A stretch of 64,000 nucleotides of DNA, taken from NCED01 sp035493955 (lineage in GTDB: Bacteria; Pseudomonadota; Alphaproteobacteria; Caulobacterales; Caulobacteraceae). Positions 1-8,236 of the stretch are shown here, one piece after another (within the stretch, counting starts at the first letter, position 1; each line of letters opens with the position of its first letter). The stretch lies in the NCBI GenBank assembly GCA_035493955.1, contig DATJHI010000036.1, positions 1 through 64,000 of the forward strand, read 5' to 3'. The notes under the pieces are model-generated. The model was given only the letters and a program-made list of their open reading frames with translations. It did no database searches and was not told where the DNA came from. A program made the position numbers and the translations under genes.

Positions 1-162
1 GGCGCCCTTCTGCGCGGCGACCTGGGTGTCGGTGCTTTGCAGCTTGGTGTCGACGACGCCGACCTGTTCACGGACGAAATTCTTGGTCGCGCATCCGCCA
101 AGGCCGAGCGCCCCGGCCGCAAGCGCGACAGCGGCTACGGCCACGGGTTTGAATGTCTGCAT
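1..162 (-). CDS. OmpA-like outer-membrane lipoprotein, N-terminal part (cut by left edge)
   Basis: The 54 visible codons begin at an ATG at 162 preceded by a GGAGAG ribosome site. They encode a short basic start, a hydrophobic stretch and the lipobox LGGC (Cys24), followed by ATKNFVREQVGVVDTKLQ. This is a lipoprotein signal peptide followed by the start of a coiled, polar region. Such an N-terminus is common in alphaproteobacterial OmpA-family lipoproteins, which carry a peptidoglycan-binding domain at the C-terminus. That domain would lie outside the window, so the family call is inference; the lipoprotein call is seen directly. A near-match to a CtrA box lies just upstream. Confidence 0.5.
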   Translation of the reverse strand, partial: MQTFKPVAVAAVALAAGALGLGGCATKNFVREQVGVVDTKLQSTDTQVAAQKGA

Positions 163-191
163 GGTTCTCTCCACCCTCCAAGCCCCAATGG

Positions 192-206
192 TTAACATAA
201 CCCTAA
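192..206. promoter_or_regulatory. near-consensus CtrA box upstream of the lipoprotein gene
   Basis: TTAA-N7-CTAA differs at one base from the CtrA consensus TTAA-N7-TTAA and sits 30-44 bases upstream of the lipoprotein start codon at 162. CtrA is the cell-cycle response regulator of Caulobacterales. A single-mismatch half site can occur by chance, so binding is unproven. Confidence 0.3.
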
Positions 207-395
207 GCCCTATGTTTTCATAGTCGATAGACAGTTATCGGCAGAGCAAGAGAAAGCTTAGAAAAAACAACGGCGCAGCCGACCCCGAACTCTGGGGCCG
301 GGGGAAGGCTGAGGAAGCCGTAAGACGGTGCCGACTTGAACCATTGAGCGTTCGGCAACTGCTGGCCTTGGGCCGAAGCCTTCCGGCTCGCCGCT

Positions 396-1697
396 TTAGC
401 GCCCTATACTTGTGTACGAGAACCCGTTCACGCGCATTTCCGCAGGGTTGTAGACATTCCGAAGGTCGACCAGCACGGGCCGATTCATCAATAGTTTCAG
501 CCGTTGAAGATCCAGCGCGCGGAACTGGTCCCACTCGGTGACCAATACCGCCGCGTCGGCGCCGGCTATGGCCTGGTAGGGGTCCTCGCGGAAATCGACG
601 TCCGAAAGCAGTTTGGCCGCTTCGACCATGCCCTCAGGGTCATAGGCCTGGACCCTGGCCCCCAGCCTTTGCAGGGCCGGGATGATGTCGAGCGCCGGCG
701 CGTCCCGCATGTCGTCCGTGTTCGGCTTGAAGGTCAGGCCGAGCACCCCCACCGTCTTGCCGGCCACGTCCCCGCCAAGGGCCTTCACCACCTTGTCGGC
801 CATGCGCTTCTTGCGCGCGTCGTTGACCTCCACCGTCGTGGCCACCAGCCGGCTCGGCGTCCCGGCGTCCTCGGCGGTGCGCACCAGGGCGACCGTGTCC
901 TTGGGAAAGCACGACCCGCCGTATCCTGGCCCGGCGTGCAGAAACATCCGTCCGATACGTTTGTCCAAGCCGATCCCTCGCGAAACCTCCTGCACGTTCG
1001 CCCCGACGCTTTCGCAGATGTCGGCCATCTCGTTGATGAAGGTGATCTTCAAGGCCAGGAAGGCGTTGGCCGCGTACTTGGTGAGCTCGGAGGTGCGCCG
1101 GCTGGTGAATAGGATCGGCGTCTCATTGAGGAACAGCGGGCGATACAGCGCCCTCATCACCTCCCGGGCGCGCTCCTCTTCGGTCCCCACCACGACCCGG
1201 TCGGGGCGCTTGAAGTCGCTGATCGCGGCGCCTTCGCGCAGGAACTCTGGATTGGAGACCACCGCAAAGTCCCCGTCGGGCCGCCTGCGCCGGATGATCG
1301 CCTCCACCTCATCGCCGGTTCCCACCGGTACGGTCGACTTGGTCACGATGACGGTGAAGCCTTCGATCAGGTCCGCGATCTCGTTGGCGACCGCGTAGAC
1401 ATAGGACAGGTCGGCGTATCCGTCCCCGCGACGCGAAGGCGTGCCGACGGCGATGAATACCGCGTCGGCCTCGCGCACGGCCTGGGCAGGATCGTTGGTG
1501 AAGAACAGCCGGCCTTGTCGCACGTTCGAGGCGACCAGTTGATCCAGGCCCGGCTCGAAGATCGGGATCTTTCCAGCCTTCAGCATTTCGACCTTGGCGA
1601 CATCCCTGTCGACGCAAGTGACCTCGTGGCCGAAATCCGCAAAGCAGGCCCCCGACACCAACCCCACGTACCCGGTTCCGATCACGGCTACACGCAT
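396..1697 (-). CDS. ugd: UDP-glucose 6-dehydrogenase
   Basis: Oxidises UDP-glucose to UDP-glucuronate with two NAD+, supplying precursor for exopolysaccharide or lipid modification in the cytoplasm. The 433-residue protein has the N-terminal Rossmann motif GTGYVGL (residues 7-13), the NPEFLREGAAI segment, and the catalytic cysteine in GPGYGGSCFPKDT, all diagnostic of the UDP-Glc/GDP-Man dehydrogenase family; length is normal. An in-frame TTG lies two codons earlier (1703), but AAGGGGA is six bases before the ATG at 1697, so ATG was chosen. A polysaccharide-type sugar dehydratase lies about 0.9 kb away on the other strand, which fits a surface-glycan role. Confidence 0.93.
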   Translation of the reverse strand: MRVAVIGTGYVGLVSGACFADFGHEVTCVDRDVAKVEMLKAGKIPIFEPGLDQLVASNVRQGRLFFTNDPAQAVREADAVFIAVGTPSRRGDGYADLSYVYAVANEIADLIEGFTVIVTKSTVPVGTGDEVEAIIRRRRPDGDFAVVSNPEFLREGAAISDFKRPDRVVVGTEEERAREVMRALYRPLFLNETPILFTSRRTSELTKYAANAFLALKITFINEMADICESVGANVQEVSRGIGLDKRIGRMFLHAGPGYGGSCFPKDTVALVRTAEDAGTPSRLVATTVEVNDARKKRMADKVVKALGGDVAGKTVGVLGLTFKPNTDDMRDAPALDIIPALQRLGARVQAYDPEGMVEAAKLLSDVDFREDPYQAIAGADAAVLVTEWDQFRALDLQRLKLLMNRPVLVDLRNVYNPAEMRVNGFSYTSIGR

Positions 1698-1962
1698 AGG
1701 CAATCCCCTTGTGGCGTCGTGGGTCTAGCGCGGCTGATCTTGGTCTCAAACAGGAAGATTGCCGACCCGTCCAAGGCGCCGTCCTGCCGGGGATCGAACA
1801 GAGAGTCGCCGCCGGCTGGCGAAAAGGCGCGGGAACGCCGCCGTGTGGATGTCCAAGGATTCCGATGGAAGACGTTTGCTGCATTAACTTGGGCTTCCAT
1901 GACGCAACCCAACGTTAACCGCCGTCGTCAATCATATCGTCTCGGCCCCAGGAGGCGTGGCG

Positions 1963-2148
1963 ATGTTGCATAATATAAAGGGGTCTGAGGTCCACACACG
2001 CGGCCGCGCTTTGATTCCGGGATATTCTGCGATTACCATCAACCCTCCGCGCAGGTCGCCCGTACGTTGGATTCCGGCGGTTTTCATGTGGGCGGCCGCA
2101 GCCGCGACCCTGACCGTCGTGACGACCCAGCAATTCCACCTGCACTGA
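1963..2148 (+). CDS. small predicted membrane protein, unknown
   Basis: A 61-codon frame beginning MLHNIKGSEVHT. The ATG at 1963 is preceded by a perfect AGGAGG with seven-base spacing, which is the main evidence that it is translated. An in-frame GTG at 1957 is too close to that site. Residues about 37-56 (VRWIPAVFMWAAAAATLTVV) could form one transmembrane helix after a basic segment, and the tail is short and polar. No family recognised. It lies between ugd and the pterin dehydratase gene and shares no operon with either. It may be a real small protein or a chance frame. Confidence 0.45.
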   Translation: MLHNIKGSEVHTRGRALIPGYSAITINPPRRSPVRWIPAVFMWAAAAATLTVVTTQQFHLH

Positions 2149-2201
2149 TCGGGCGCCTTTCGGGGGCGCGAAACGGTCCGCGGCCCGAGATAGCGCTCCG
2201 G

Positions 2202-2510
2202 CTAGCCGACGTCCCCTGCCCCGGCCAACCGGTCTATGGCGCGGGCGAGAGCCAGATCCAGAGCGGTCACTCCGCCCGACGAATGGGTGGTCAGGGTGAT
2301 CTCCACCCGATTGTAGGCATTTGTCCATTCGGGATGATGGTCCATCGCTTCGGCCGCCAGGGCCACGCGTGTCATGAAGCCGAAGGCCGCGCTGAAATCG
2401 GCGAAGCGGAAATCCTTGGTCAAGGCGTCACGACCGGAGACCGACCTCCAGCCGGGCAATGATTTCAGCGCCGCCACCGCACCGATATGGGCCCGCCGGT
2501 CCGCCGTCAT
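2202..2510 (-). CDS. phhB: 4a-hydroxytetrahydrobiopterin dehydratase
   Basis: Recycles the 4a-carbinolamine pterin formed by aromatic amino acid hydroxylases. The 102-residue length and the central block AEAMDHHPEWTNAYNRV followed by TLTTHSSGGVTALD match the PCD/DCoH family, including the histidine pair and the aspartate near the C-terminus. The gene is divergent from the following polysaccharide gene. No phenylalanine hydroxylase is nearby, so the physiological partner cannot be told from this window. Confidence 0.9.
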   Translation of the reverse strand: MTADRRAHIGAVAALKSLPGWRSVSGRDALTKDFRFADFSAAFGFMTRVALAAEAMDHHPEWTNAYNRVEITLTTHSSGGVTALDLALARAIDRLAGAGDVG

Positions 2511-2635
2511 CGGATGTTTCCTCCATCGGCGCGACGCCCCGCCCGAGTTGGAGCAACGCAGTTTCTAGGCTAGGGGACGTTGACAGACGGAAAGAGCGCC
2601 GGACCAGTGTAACTCCGGTGGCGAGGATCGGGCGC

Positions 2636-4585
2636 GTGAATTTCATCCAGAACCGGCCGCCGACCACCGACCTCACCCTGGAAAGGGACTTGGCCAAACC
2701 CGGCGCCCACGCGGGCCGAGGATTCCGGCCCCGTCGCCTGTCGACCTGGGCTGTCTACGCCCACGACTTGGCCTGGGCCGCCCTGGTGATCGCCGGCGTC
2801 CTGGTTGGGCGCTATCTGTTCGAACCCACCGCGACCCCCTGGAGCCTGCTGCTCGTCGCCACCCCGGTCTTCACCGCCATCTGCGCGGTCGTGTTCCCCC
2901 TGTTCGGCCTGAACCGCACCATGTGGCGGTTCACCGCCCTCAACGACGTGGTGCGGATCATCCAGGCGGTGGTGGTGGCCGATCTGCTGCTGCTGCCGGT
3001 GCTGTTCCTGTCGACCCGGCTCGACGACTTCCCCCGTTCCGCCGTCCTGATCGTGGCCCCCGTGCTGATCGCGGCGCTGGCGGCGGGACGGATTCTGACC
3101 CAGGCCGCGGTCCACGGCGACCTGGGCGCCGCCTTCCGTTTCGAGAACCGCGCCGACCCCCATGCCGTCGTCGTCGGCTCCCCGGTCGCCGTGGCGGCCT
3201 ATCTGACCGCCCTGCGCCGCGACCGCGCCGCTTCCGTCCGTGTCGCCGGGGTCGTCGCCCTCGACGACGAATCCCAAGGACGCACGATCCAGGGGGCGGA
3301 GGTGATCGGCGGATTGGCCGACCTCGGGGGGTTGTTGAAGACCCTGGCCGACGCCGACGGCCTGCCGCCCCAGATCGTGGTGGCCGAGCCCCGCCCCAGC
3401 CGGGCCCTGCTCGAAACTGTGGTCGCCGCCGCAGGCGACGCCGGAGCCCGGGTCTGCCGCATCCGCCCGAACGAGACCCTCAGCGGCCGCCTCGCCCCGC
3501 TGGAGGCCGCCGACCTGCTGGATCGCCCGCCCCGCCGCCTCGACGCGGAACATGCAAGGGCGCTGATCGAAGGAAAACGCATTCTGGTCACCGGCGCCGG
3601 CGGCACCATCGGCTCGGAACTGGTGCGTCAGGCGCTGGAGCTCGACCCGGCCCGGCTGATCCTGATGGACGCCTCGGAGTTCAACCTCTACGCGATCGAC
3701 CAAGCCCTCCTGGAAGCCCAGGCCCCCCCCCTGTGGAGCGCCACCCTGGCTGACGTACGCGACCGCGAAGGCATGCGGGCGCTGTTCGAGCGGGAAAGGC
3801 CCGACGTCATCCTGCACGCGGCCGCCCTGAAGCACGTGCCGCTGATGGAATTGAATCCCACCGAGGCGGTGCTGACCAATGTGGGTGGAGTGGTCAACGT
3901 CGCCACCCTGGCCCGCGAGACCGGCGCCACCCTGGTGTTCGTCTCCACCGACAAGGCGGTCAATCCCACCAATGTCATGGGAGCCACCAAACGGATCGCC
4001 GAACGTTGCGTCCACGCCATCGCCGCGGGCGGCGACGCCCGCGTCGCCGTGGTGCGGTTCGGCAATGTGCTCGGCTCGACCGGTTCAGTGGTGCCTCTGT
4101 TCGAGCGTCAGATCAGCCTGGGAGGTCCGGTCACCGTCACCCATCCGGAGATGGTCCGTTATTTCATGACCGTGCAGGAGGCCGCCAGTCTGGTCCTGCG
4201 CACCGGCGCCCTGCCCGAGAGCGAACCCGGCGCCGACGGACAGGTCTATGTTCTCGACATGGGCGAACCGGTGCGGATCGACCAGTTGGCTCGCCAACTG
4301 ATCCGGCTGCACGGCCTGCGTCCCGACGTGGACATCCCGATCACCTATTCGGGCCTGCGCCCCGGCGAAAAGCTGTGGGAGGAGATCTTCTACGACGCCG
4401 AGGCGGTGCGGGCGACCAGCGCCGACGGGGTCTGGGTCGCCTCCGATCCGGCCGAACCCTGGGCCGATCTGGAGGGTCCGGTGAGCGAGCTGCTGCAGGT
4501 GGCCGGCAGCCGCGACCAGGCGGCGGTGCTGGCCAAGCTCCAGCTCCTGGAACCGGCGTTCCGTCCAGCCGCCAACGGGGCTTAG
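2636..4585 (+). CDS. membrane nucleotide-sugar 4,6-dehydratase, FlaA1/WbpM/CapD type
   Basis: Long form (649 residues) of the polysaccharide-biosynthesis dehydratases acting on UDP-GlcNAc-type sugars. The first third has several hydrophobic helices (such as AWAALVIAGVLVGRYLF and IIQAVVVADLLLLPVLFL). The C-terminal Rossmann domain begins at VTGAGGTIGSELVRQ and has the HAAALKHVPLME block and FVSTDKAVNPTNVMGATKR. In this block the usual catalytic Tyr is Met (Ser-Met-Lys), as in the WbpM subgroup. The GTG at 2636 was chosen because an earlier in-frame ATG (2459) lies inside the divergent gene; the exact start remains uncertain. Likely role: O-antigen, capsule or holdfast-type glycan precursor. 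Confidence 0.85.
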   Translation: MNFIQNRPPTTDLTLERDLAKPGAHAGRGFRPRRLSTWAVYAHDLAWAALVIAGVLVGRYLFEPTATPWSLLLVATPVFTAICAVVFPLFGLNRTMWRFTALNDVVRIIQAVVVADLLLLPVLFLSTRLDDFPRSAVLIVAPVLIAALAAGRILTQAAVHGDLGAAFRFENRADPHAVVVGSPVAVAAYLTALRRDRAASVRVAGVVALDDESQGRTIQGAEVIGGLADLGGLLKTLADADGLPPQIVVAEPRPSRALLETVVAAAGDAGARVCRIRPNETLSGRLAPLEAADLLDRPPRRLDAEHARALIEGKRILVTGAGGTIGSELVRQALELDPARLILMDASEFNLYAIDQALLEAQAPPLWSATLADVRDREGMRALFERERPDVILHAAALKHVPLMELNPTEAVLTNVGGVVNVATLARETGATLVFVSTDKAVNPTNVMGATKRIAERCVHAIAAGGDARVAVVRFGNVLGSTGSVVPLFERQISLGGPVTVTHPEMVRYFMTVQEAASLVLRTGALPESEPGADGQVYVLDMGEPVRIDQLARQLIRLHGLRPDVDIPITYSGLRPGEKLWEEIFYDAEAVRATSADGVWVASDPAEPWADLEGPVSELLQVAGSRDQAAVLAKLQLLEPAFRPAANGA

Positions 4586-4740
4586 CCCTCTATTTTCATT
4601 AATTTTCCCCGGCCGGGCGAGACGACGCGCCCAAGGTTCCCCCAGGCGATGAAACCTGAGGCGCCGATGGCCTGAAACAGGTTTGTGGCGCCATGGGCGG
4701 TCCGCGACCTCGCGGCCCGTCGCCCCATTTGCGAGGCGTC

Positions 4741-5649
4741 ATGGCCATCCCCCTCCGTCAACTCGCCGCCCTCGTCGCCTTGTTCAGCATCCCTCTGGCC
4801 GGCTGCGCCTACGCCCACGAAGGCGCCCCAGGGGGCTATTCGGAGGTCCTGGCCGAGCTGCCCGCCAACGCCCCGCCCGGCGAATGCTACGCCAAGGTCG
4901 TAGTTCCCGGCCAACCCGTCGCGCCGCCGCCGGCGGCCCAGGGAGCGGTCTGGGTCGTGAGCCAGACCCCGGCTGGACCGATCTATTGCCTGGTTCCCAC
5001 CGGGCCTGTCGCCCAGCCCGTGGTGGAGACCGTTTCCCGTTCCGGCTGGATCCGCGTGCTGTGCGATCAGGACGCCACCCCCGAGCGGATCACCCGTCTG
5101 CAGACCCGGCTTCACGACCGCGGCTATTATCGCGGCCCGGTTTCCGGCCGCTACGACCGCGAGACCGCCCAGGCCGTGGCTCAGTTCCAGGCCGGAGCGC
5201 ACATCGACCATGGAGGCTACCTGAGCCTTCAGACCCTGCAAGCCCTCGACGCCCAGGCGACCTACGCTTCGTCAGCGTCGGCAGTCGTCCAGTCCGCCGC
5301 CTATGGCTACGCCGGCGCCTATGTCTACCAAGCGACGGGCGCCTACGTCTCCGCGCCCCAGGTCGCCGTCCCCTGCGGATGCGCCGGCTACGCTCCGCTC
5401 CCGTCCCCAACCTATCCCTGCTGCGCCGCCCAATCCTTTGGCTATTCCCAATCCTTTGGCTATTCCCAGTCCTATGGTTACAGCCTGGGCGTCAGCGGCG
5501 GTTATGGCTTTGGCGCGCCCATGCCCGCCTATGCAGCGGCGTCAGCCCAAGCCTATGCCGGCGGCAGCTATGCCACGGCCCGCGCCAGCACCCAGGTCTC
5601 GACCGTCCAGAATGGCTGGCTGATGTGGGGCGGCAAGAGCGGATACTGA
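4741..5649 (+). CDS. lipoprotein with peptidoglycan-binding domain and Tyr-rich tail
   Basis: 302 residues from an ATG with GAGG just upstream. The N-terminus has a hydrophobic segment ending in the lipobox PLAGC. A PG_binding_1-type fold follows near residues 115-155 (TPERITRLQTRLHDRGYYRG, then SGRYDRETAQAVAQFQ), which in this family binds peptidoglycan non-catalytically. The remaining 140 residues are low complexity: Ala/Tyr/Gly/Ser-rich, with three tandem hexapeptides QSFGYS/QSFGYS/QSYGYS and many Cys in the middle (CGCAGY, CCAAQ). No enzymatic domain is seen. Likely an envelope structural protein; the specific function is unknown. Confidence 0.75.
   Translation: MAIPLRQLAALVALFSIPLAGCAYAHEGAPGGYSEVLAELPANAPPGECYAKVVVPGQPVAPPPAAQGAVWVVSQTPAGPIYCLVPTGPVAQPVVETVSRSGWIRVLCDQDATPERITRLQTRLHDRGYYRGPVSGRYDRETAQAVAQFQAGAHIDHGGYLSLQTLQALDAQATYASSASAVVQSAAYGYAGAYVYQATGAYVSAPQVAVPCGCAGYAPLPSPTYPCCAAQSFGYSQSFGYSQSYGYSLGVSGGYGFGAPMPAYAAASAQAYAGGSYATARASTQVSTVQNGWLMWGGKSGY
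5431..5484 (+). repeat. three tandem 18-bp coding repeats
   Basis: Units at 5431-5448, 5449-5466 and 5467-5484. The first two are identical and encode QSFGYS; the third has diverged by several bases and encodes QSYGYS. The repeat is in frame inside the lipoprotein gene, so unit number could vary without disrupting it. Confidence 0.85.
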
Positions 5650-5662
5650 CCGCTCCCGCCCC

Positions 5663-6355
5663 TCATCGAGGGGGGACGGGGACCGCCCGGCCGCCGAAGA
5701 GCGCAGATCCGACCCGCACGGAGGTCGCGCCGAACCGGACGGCGGTCTCATAGTCCCCGCTCATGCCCATGGACAGTCGCATCACCCCGTTGCGGGCGGC
5801 GATTACGGCCAAGAGGGCGAAGTGAGGGCCGGGCGCCTCTTCGGCAGGGGGAATGCACATCAGCCCCTCGACCGCCAGACCGTAGGTCCCGCGCACCGAG
5901 GCGATGAAATCGTCGGCCTCGGCGGGGGCCACCCCGGCCTTTTGCGGTTCCTCGCCGGTGTTGACCTGCACGAAGAGGCGAGGATGTCGCCCGGTCTCGG
6001 CGGCCAGGTCCGCCAGGGTCCGCGCCAGCCTTTCCCGGTCGAGGGTCTCGATGACGTCGAACAGGGCCACGGCTTCGCGCGCCTTGTTGGTCTGCAACGG
6101 CCCGATCAGCCGCAGCTCCAGTCCTTCCCGTCCCGGCCGTTCGGCCCAGCGCCCTTGCGCCTCCTGCACGCGATTTTCGCCAAACACCGTCTGGCCCGCC
6201 GCCAGCATAGCCAGGATCCGTTCCTCCGGCTGTTGCTTGGAGACCGCGACCAGGGTCACATCCCCGGATCGACGCCGGGCCGCTTCGGCGGCGGCGCGGA
6301 TGCGCCGCAACACCTCCTGGCGAGCGGCGGAGATTTGGGAGCTCAGATCGGACAT
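5663..6355 (-). CDS. YggS/PROSC-family PLP-binding protein
   Basis: Pyridoxal-phosphate homeostasis protein with an alanine-racemase-like TIM barrel and no known catalytic reaction. The PLP-binding lysine is in LVAVSKQQP near residue 40. Other family blocks are FGENRVQEAQGR, LIGPLQTNK, VQVNTGEEPQKAG, GLMCIPP and LSMGMSGDYETAVRFGAT. Length of 230 residues is normal. ATG at 6355 was taken rather than the GTG at 6364. Divergent from the ThiE-like gene with almost no space between start codons, so the two must share or overlap promoter sequence. Confidence 0.92.
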   Translation of the reverse strand: MSDLSSQISAARQEVLRRIRAAAEAARRRSGDVTLVAVSKQQPEERILAMLAAGQTVFGENRVQEAQGRWAERPGREGLELRLIGPLQTNKAREAVALFDVIETLDRERLARTLADLAAETGRHPRLFVQVNTGEEPQKAGVAPAEADDFIASVRGTYGLAVEGLMCIPPAEEAPGPHFALLAVIAARNGVMRLSMGMSGDYETAVRFGATSVRVGSALFGGRAVPVPPR

Positions 6356-6381
6356 TGACGACACGGGGGGCGGACCAGCGG

Positions 6382-7020
6382 TTGATAGGCCTGGCGCGGA
6401 CGCTAGGGCGGACCGCCATCCGGCGAAACCCCCGAAACCGCGTCCTGCCGGCGCTTCTGCTGGTCACCGACCCGCAGCGCACCCCCGACCCCCTGGCCGC
6501 CGCGGCGCGGTTGCCGCGCGGAGCGGGGGTGATCTATCGGGCCTTTGGCCATCCAGGGGCGGTCGAGATCGGGCGCGCCCTGGCCGCCCTGTGCCGCCGT
6601 CGCGGGCTGGTGTTGCTGGTCGGCGCCGACGAGGCCCTGGCCGCCCGGATCGGGGCCCGTGGCCTGCATCTGCCCGAACGGGACCTGGCGCGGGCGCGCA
6701 GGGTCGCCGCCCGCCGGCCAGGCTGGATCCTGACCGGTGCGGCTCATTCAGGGGCGGCCCTGGCCCGCGCGGCAGATTGCGGGCTGGCCGCGGCCCTGCT
6801 GTCCCCGGTGTTCGAGAGCAACAGTCCTTCGGCCAAGCGAGCGCTGGGGTCGCTGCGCTTTGCGCGTCTGGCGCGGCCGGCGAGGTTGCCGGTCTACGCC
6901 CTGGGCGGGATCAACGGAGATACGGCCCTTCGACTGGCGAGTTCCGGCGCAGTCGGCCTCGCCGCCGTGGAAGCGCTATCGCTCCCCTCTTTGCGCAAGA
7001 GCGGGGGTCCGATCGCGTAG
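6382..7020 (+). CDS. thiamine-phosphate-synthase-like (ThiE/TenI) protein
   Basis: A small TIM-barrel frame with ThiE-type blocks in the right order: LPALLLVTDPQRTPD, RGLHLPERD, SPVFESNSPSAKRALG, and the C-terminal phosphate-binding ALGGINGDTALRLASSGAVGLAAVEAL. ThiE joins HMP-PP and HET-P to make thiamine phosphate. The motifs are looser than in bona fide ThiE, and no other thi gene is nearby, so it may be a divergent paralogue. The start is uncertain: TTG at 6382 is given, and an in-frame TTG at 6355 would overlap the divergent gene's start. Confidence 0.7.
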   Translation: MIGLARTLGRTAIRRNPRNRVLPALLLVTDPQRTPDPLAAAARLPRGAGVIYRAFGHPGAVEIGRALAALCRRRGLVLLVGADEALAARIGARGLHLPERDLARARRVAARRPGWILTGAAHSGAALARAADCGLAAALLSPVFESNSPSAKRALGSLRFARLARPARLPVYALGGINGDTALRLASSGAVGLAAVEALSLPSLRKSGGPIA

Positions 7021-7074
7021 CGATGGGAGGAAGAAGGGTCGAGCCGTCCCGGAAAGGGGCGGATCCCGCGCCGC

Positions 7075-7485
7075 TCAGAAGCGGAAGGCGGTTTCCAGAT
7101 GCACCTGAGGCGCGGCGTCCTGCGGAGTGACGTGCTGGGGCTGAGCGGCGGCAAGCCGGTTATCGCCCAGGCCTACCGTGCCGTTGACCTGCAGCGACGG
7201 GGTGATGCGGAAGAAGGCGCCGGCCTGCATGTCCTTCAGGCCAGGGTCGCGTTGGTTGGGCTGGATCATGTCCAGTCGCAGGCCCCACTTGCCCTTGGAA
7301 TCCCATTGCAGCTGCTTGTGAGCCGCCGGCGCCGCCCACGGGGCATCCAGGGCGAATTCCGAACCGCTGCGGGAATGGGCGACCGGGGTGATGGGGGCGA
7401 TGGCTTCCGCCGCATGCGCAGCGCCAGCCGCCGCTCCGAACAGGAGCGCCGCCGCCGCCGTCAACATCTTGGCCCCTCTAGCCAT
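7075..7485 (-). CDS. ntrZ: NtrZ-like periplasmic regulatory protein
   Basis: 136 residues with a clear cleavable signal peptide (LTAAAALLFGAAAGAAHAAEA). The mature part ends KGKWGLRLDMIQPNQRDPGL, then LKDMQAGAFFRITPSLQVNG, and the last residues are VHLETAFRF. In Caulobacter, NtrZ is a small periplasmic protein that inhibits the sensor kinase NtrY of the NtrYX system. The assignment rests on my recollection of the family's aromatic beta-strand pattern and on its usual place beside a DUF3576 lipoprotein gene and leuS. The ATG at 7485 has GAGGAT upstream. The secreted nature is certain; the name is moderately sure. Confidence 0.6.
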   Translation of the reverse strand: MARGAKMLTAAAALLFGAAAGAAHAAEAIAPITPVAHSRSGSEFALDAPWAAPAAHKQLQWDSKGKWGLRLDMIQPNQRDPGLKDMQAGAFFRITPSLQVNGTVGLGDNRLAAAQPQHVTPQDAAPQVHLETAFRF

Positions 7486-7789
7486 AACGCCCTATCCTCG
7501 CCCCCGAACGGGGCAACCCCCCACCTGGGCTACACCTCGAAACGCACAATCCCACAATAAGCACAACACTATGACGCGGGATTAAATGCGGAGACAACCA
7601 CGGGTCAACCGATTGGTGGCTTACGGCCCTGCTTCGGCCCTATTCCGCTTCAATCTGTGGCGCACGGGACACGTGATTCCTGTTTGGCGCAGGTCGCGCC
7701 TTGCTGTAGACGGTCGGTCGCGTCCGGACCTTGACGTGAATACGCATGCCGGGCGACGCGCCCCAGGCAGTTTCGACAAGAGGAGTCGT

Positions 7790-8236
7790 ATGGAGCGGGT
7801 CAGCAAGTCGGTAGTTCGTGGGACCGCGGTCCTGGTGCTGGCCATCGGCCTGGTCGCGACTGGCTGCGCCTCGCGCAACCGTCCCGATCCTGCGGTCGCG
7901 GGCCAGACCCTGGGCGTCAATGGTTATCTGTGGCGAGCCTCGCTCGACACCCTCGCCTTCATGCCTTTGGCTTCGGCCGATCCCTATGGCGGCGTGATCA
8001 TCACCGACTGGTACGCCAATCCGGAAAAGCCGGACGAGCGGTTCAAGGCCCAGGTCTACATCCTGGACACCCGGCTGCGGGCGGACGGCCTCAATGTCAC
8101 GGTCTATAAGCAAACCCGCACCGCCACCGGCTGGACCGACGCGGCCGTGGCGGGTCAGACCGCCACCGACATCGAGAACGCCATCCTCACCAAGGCGCGC
8201 CAGCTCCGACTGTCGAATCTCAACGGCCGGGGCTAG
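7790..8236 (+). CDS. DUF3576-family lipoprotein
   Basis: 148 residues from an ATG at 7790 with AGAGGAG five bases upstream. The N-terminus is a lipoprotein signal ending VATGC (lipobox Cys near residue 25). The mature region contains the conserved run VNGYLWRASLDTLAFMPLAS, then DPYGGVIITDWY, typical of DUF3576, a family of alphaproteobacterial envelope proteins without a known function. A strong hairpin follows the stop codon. It precedes leuS, as it does in related genomes by my recollection. Confidence 0.82.
   Translation: MERVSKSVVRGTAVLVLAIGLVATGCASRNRPDPAVAGQTLGVNGYLWRASLDTLAFMPLASADPYGGVIITDWYANPEKPDERFKAQVYILDTRLRADGLNVTVYKQTRTATGWTDAAVAGQTATDIENAILTKARQLRLSNLNGRG

Noticed and set aside
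2580..2636. TTGACA at 2580 as a -35 element for the sugar dehydratase gene
   Set aside because: No matching -10 at suitable spacing could be found.
2570..4015. Long open frame of 481 codons on the minus strand inside the sugar dehydratase gene
   Set aside because: Gln/Gly/Asp-rich composition is the shadow of a high-GC gene; the opposite strand has clear Rossmann motifs.
5431..5484. Tandem repeats considered as a CRISPR-like array
   Set aside because: Units are contiguous without spacers and are in frame inside a gene.
7662..7678. CACGTG at 7668 considered as another parS
   Set aside because: Flanks (GGGA/ATTC) do not match the parS palindrome.
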